From Spirochaeta sp. UBA2779 (GTDB lineage Bacteria; Spirochaetota; Spirochaetia; DSM-2461): a stretch of DNA of 7,980 bases. Position 1 is the stretch's first letter; each line of letters starts with the position of its first letter. The notes under the pieces are model-generated. The model was not told where the DNA came from. It did no database searches and saw only the letters and a program-made list of their open reading frames with translations. Location: the NCBI GenBank assembly GCA_002352375.1, contig DEIH01000260.1:10925-18904 (forward strand), given 5' to 3'. The position numbers and the translations under genes are program-made. Of this stretch, positions 6,330 to 7,980 are shown piece by piece.

Positions 6330-7700
6330 ATGGCCAGCTATAATTTAACCCCCGCTGAGGTTCCAACCCTGGAGACAAAGTACCGCAGAATAACCACGAA
6401 ACTTCCCGTTCCTGAATCCCTGCCGATTTTTGAGAAACTCGGTTGTTCCGAGCCAAAAAGTATGATGGGACAGCCCCCCATTGTCTGGGATAAAGCTGAA
6501 GGTTTTCTTGTTGAAGACCGGTGGGGAAACAGGTGGATTGACTGGTCTTCCGGGGTGCTTATCACCAACGCCGGCCATGGACGAAAAGAGATTCGGGACG
6601 CCTTGAAAGAGGCCATCGACAAACCTTTGATTTCAAGCTATGTGTTTGTCCATGAGAAGAGGGGAGAGCTTACCGAAATGCTTCAGGCGCTTGCTCCGGA
6701 TCCTGAGGACTACCAGGTTTTTCTACTGAGTACAGGCAGTGAAGCTGTGGAAAATGCCATCAAACTGGCCCGAACTTATGCAATCGAAAAACATGGGAAG
6801 AACAAGCGTTATATAGTGTCTTTCAAGAACGCATTTCACGGACGAACCCTGGGTTCACAGTTGGCCGGGGGCATGGACAAGCTGAAAACCTGGATTGTTG
6901 GAGAAGGAGACACCTTCGCTCAGGTTCCCTTTCCTGACGGCTACAAGAATGAAGATACTAGTTTCGATCTGTTCTTAAGCAGTCTTGAAAAACTCGATAT
7001 TTCCGGGGATGAAATTGCCGGAATAATAACCGAATCCTATCAGGGTGTGGGACCGGATTTTCTGCCGGTGGAGTACGCTCAGAAAATGCAGGATTTCTGT
7101 AAAGAGTACGACATTATTTCAATCTACGATGAAGTACAGGCCGGTTTCGGACGCTCGGGGAAGATGTTCACCTATGAACATTACGGTGTTACTCCAGATC
7201 TGATTGTTTGTGGTAAAGGTATTTCTTCCTCTCTCCCCCTCTCTGCCGTGATAGGGAGAAAGAAGGTGATGGATCTCTATGCACCTGGTTCCATGACTTC
7301 CACTCATTCGGCCAGTCCTCTTCCTGTTGTTGCCGCAGTGGAGAATTTAAAAATTATTCACTCCGAGAATCTGGTTGAAAAGAGCCGTGTACTGGGGGAG
7401 TTACTTAAAAAGGAATTGGATAGAATCGTCAAAAAATATCCCGACAGACTCGGATGTCTTCATGCCAGGGGCCTTGTAGCCGGAATCCAGGTGGTTAAAT
7501 CCGGGACCAAAGAACCGGACGCTCAGACGGCTCAGGATATCAATGAAAAGTGTTTTCACAAGGGACTGCTGATGTTTGCCCCAGTGGGGATTGCCGGGGA
7601 ATGTATCAAGATTGCGCCTCCTCTTATCATCAGTGAAGAGGCCCTTATAGAAGGTACCCGGGTTCTGGAAGAAGCCTGTGATGAGATTCTAGGAGGCTGA
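6330..7700 (+). CDS. Class III PLP-dependent aminotransferase (GABA/ornithine aminotransferase-like)
   Basis: This 456-residue cytoplasmic enzyme should transfer an amino group between an amine or amino acid and a keto acid through PLP. Seen in order: WGNRWIDWSSGVLITNAGH (65-83), the phosphate-binding STGSEAVENAIKLAR (134-148), AFHGRT (168-173), DEVQAGFGRSGKMF (267-280) with the PLP-ring Asp 267, and CGKGISSSLPLSAVIG (294-309) with the Schiff-base Lys 296. Two usually conserved blocks deviate: EPxQGEGG is ESYQGVGP (235-242), and the Thr-to-Asn-Pro segment reads STHSASP (324-330), with Ser before Pro. The HGRT, DEVQ and GKG signatures make the class assignment firm, while the substitutions suggest a non-standard amino donor or acceptor, so I do not name it GABA transaminase. 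The start follows AGGAGA. It sits between an oxidoreductase and an SDR, overlapping the latter by one base. Confidence 0.93.
   Translation: MASYNLTPAEVPTLETKYRRITTKLPVPESLPIFEKLGCSEPKSMMGQPPIVWDKAEGFLVEDRWGNRWIDWSSGVLITNAGHGRKEIRDALKEAIDKPLISSYVFVHEKRGELTEMLQALAPDPEDYQVFLLSTGSEAVENAIKLARTYAIEKHGKNKRYIVSFKNAFHGRTLGSQLAGGMDKLKTWIVGEGDTFAQVPFPDGYKNEDTSFDLFLSSLEKLDISGDEIAGIITESYQGVGPDFLPVEYAQKMQDFCKEYDIISIYDEVQAGFGRSGKMFTYEHYGVTPDLIVCGKGISSSLPLSAVIGRKKVMDLYAPGSMTSTHSASPLPVVAAVENLKIIHSENLVEKSRVLGELLKKELDRIVKKYPDRLGCLHARGLVAGIQVVKSGTKEPDAQTAQDINEKCFHKGLLMFAPVGIAGECIKIAPPLIISEEALIEGTRVLEEACDEILGG
7691..7696 (+). promoter_or_regulatory. AGGAGG ribosome binding site of the SDR gene, inside the aminotransferase end
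   Basis: A perfect AGGAGG lies only three bases before the ATG at 7700 and six before an in-frame TTG at 7703. The TTG has the more usual spacing, so either may be used; the protein would differ by one residue. Its position within the aminotransferase coding end, with a TGATG stop/start overlap, points to translational coupling. Confidence 0.6.
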
Positions 7701-7980
7701 TGTTGTTCGGTGTTGATGGGAAATCTATTGTTATTACCGGCGGAGGCGGTGTTCTGGGTCGAGCTGCAGCCAAAGCCCTGGTATCAGGAGGAGCGAAGGT
7801 AGCTGTTCTTGGCCGGACAGAAGAAGTTCTCGAAGAAGCCGTTGCAGAAATCACTGAATCCGGTGGAACCGCTATTGCTGTTCATTGTGATGTCCTTGAT
7901 GAAACATCGTGCAAGGCGGCCCGGGATAAAGTAATAAAGGATTTCGGTAAGGTTGATGCCCTCATCAATGCTGCAGGGGG
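7700..7980 (+). CDS. Short-chain dehydrogenase/reductase, D-mannonate-oxidoreductase-like; 3' end outside window
   Basis: Ninety-three codons are visible and the frame is still open at the right edge. SDR enzymes are usually 250-280 residues, so about a third is seen. The N-terminus reads MLFGVDGKSIVITGGGGVLGRAAAKAL, the Rossmann cofactor loop with the TGGGGVLG variant. It is followed by VAVLGRTEEVLEEA, where the Arg at the end of beta-2 can favour NADP, then HCDVLDE (the Asp that contacts adenine) and VDALINAAGG, the NNAG-equivalent. The TGGGGVLG plus NAAGG pairing resembles SDRs annotated as D-mannonate or fructuronate oxidoreductases, hinting at a sugar-acid substrate. The catalytic Ser-Tyr-Lys lies outside the window. 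The start overlaps the aminotransferase stop by one base (TGATG), so the genes form one operon. The family is certain; the mannonate-type subgroup is a guess from motifs. Confidence 0.88.
   Translation, partial: MLFGVDGKSIVITGGGGVLGRAAAKALVSGGAKVAVLGRTEEVLEEAVAEITESGGTAIAVHCDVLDETSCKAARDKVIKDFGKVDALINAAG

Overview
The window is a bacterial chromosome segment with seven protein-coding genes, two of them cut by the window edges, and no RNA genes, mobile elements or CRISPR arrays that I can see. Gene density is high, spacing is tight, Shine-Dalgarno sites are AGGAG-like, and base composition is roughly balanced by eye. The M16 peptidase C-terminal half, the spermidine-synthase-like protein, the YrbG-type exchanger and the LacI-regulated sugar module would suit a free-living Gram-negative heterotroph. 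A spirochaete of the Spirochaeta group is a plausible guess, but no marker in the window proves it.

Left block (1-2817): the 3' end of a large M16 metallopeptidase gene runs 9 bases ahead of a small spermidine-synthase-fold protein of unknown function. These two converge on a minus-strand CaCA-family sodium/calcium exchanger. The exchanger lies 36 bases downstream of a minus-strand D-2-hydroxyacid dehydrogenase of the CtBP-like group, so the two may share a transcript.

Right block (2854-7980): the dehydrogenase and a LacI-family regulator are transcribed divergently from a 196-base region. The regulator is followed at 15, 22 and -1 base spacing by a Gfo/Idh/MocA oxidoreductase, a class III PLP aminotransferase and an SDR dehydrogenase that runs off the right edge. 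The divergent region holds two copies of the perfect palindrome GAAATCGATTTC, 93 bp apart. Each sits just downstream of the putative -10 of one of the two divergent promoters. A separate 7-11-7 inverted repeat lies almost exactly midway between them. The simplest reading is that the LacI-type protein represses its own operon and the divergent dehydrogenase through these two sites.

Together, three NAD(P)-dependent dehydrogenase families and a PLP aminotransferase under one LacI-type switch point to catabolism or interconversion of a sugar, sugar acid or amino derivative. I cannot assign the substrate. The combination does not match a textbook pathway that I recognise, and the rest of the operon (transport, kinase, aldolase or lyase steps) probably lies beyond position 7980.
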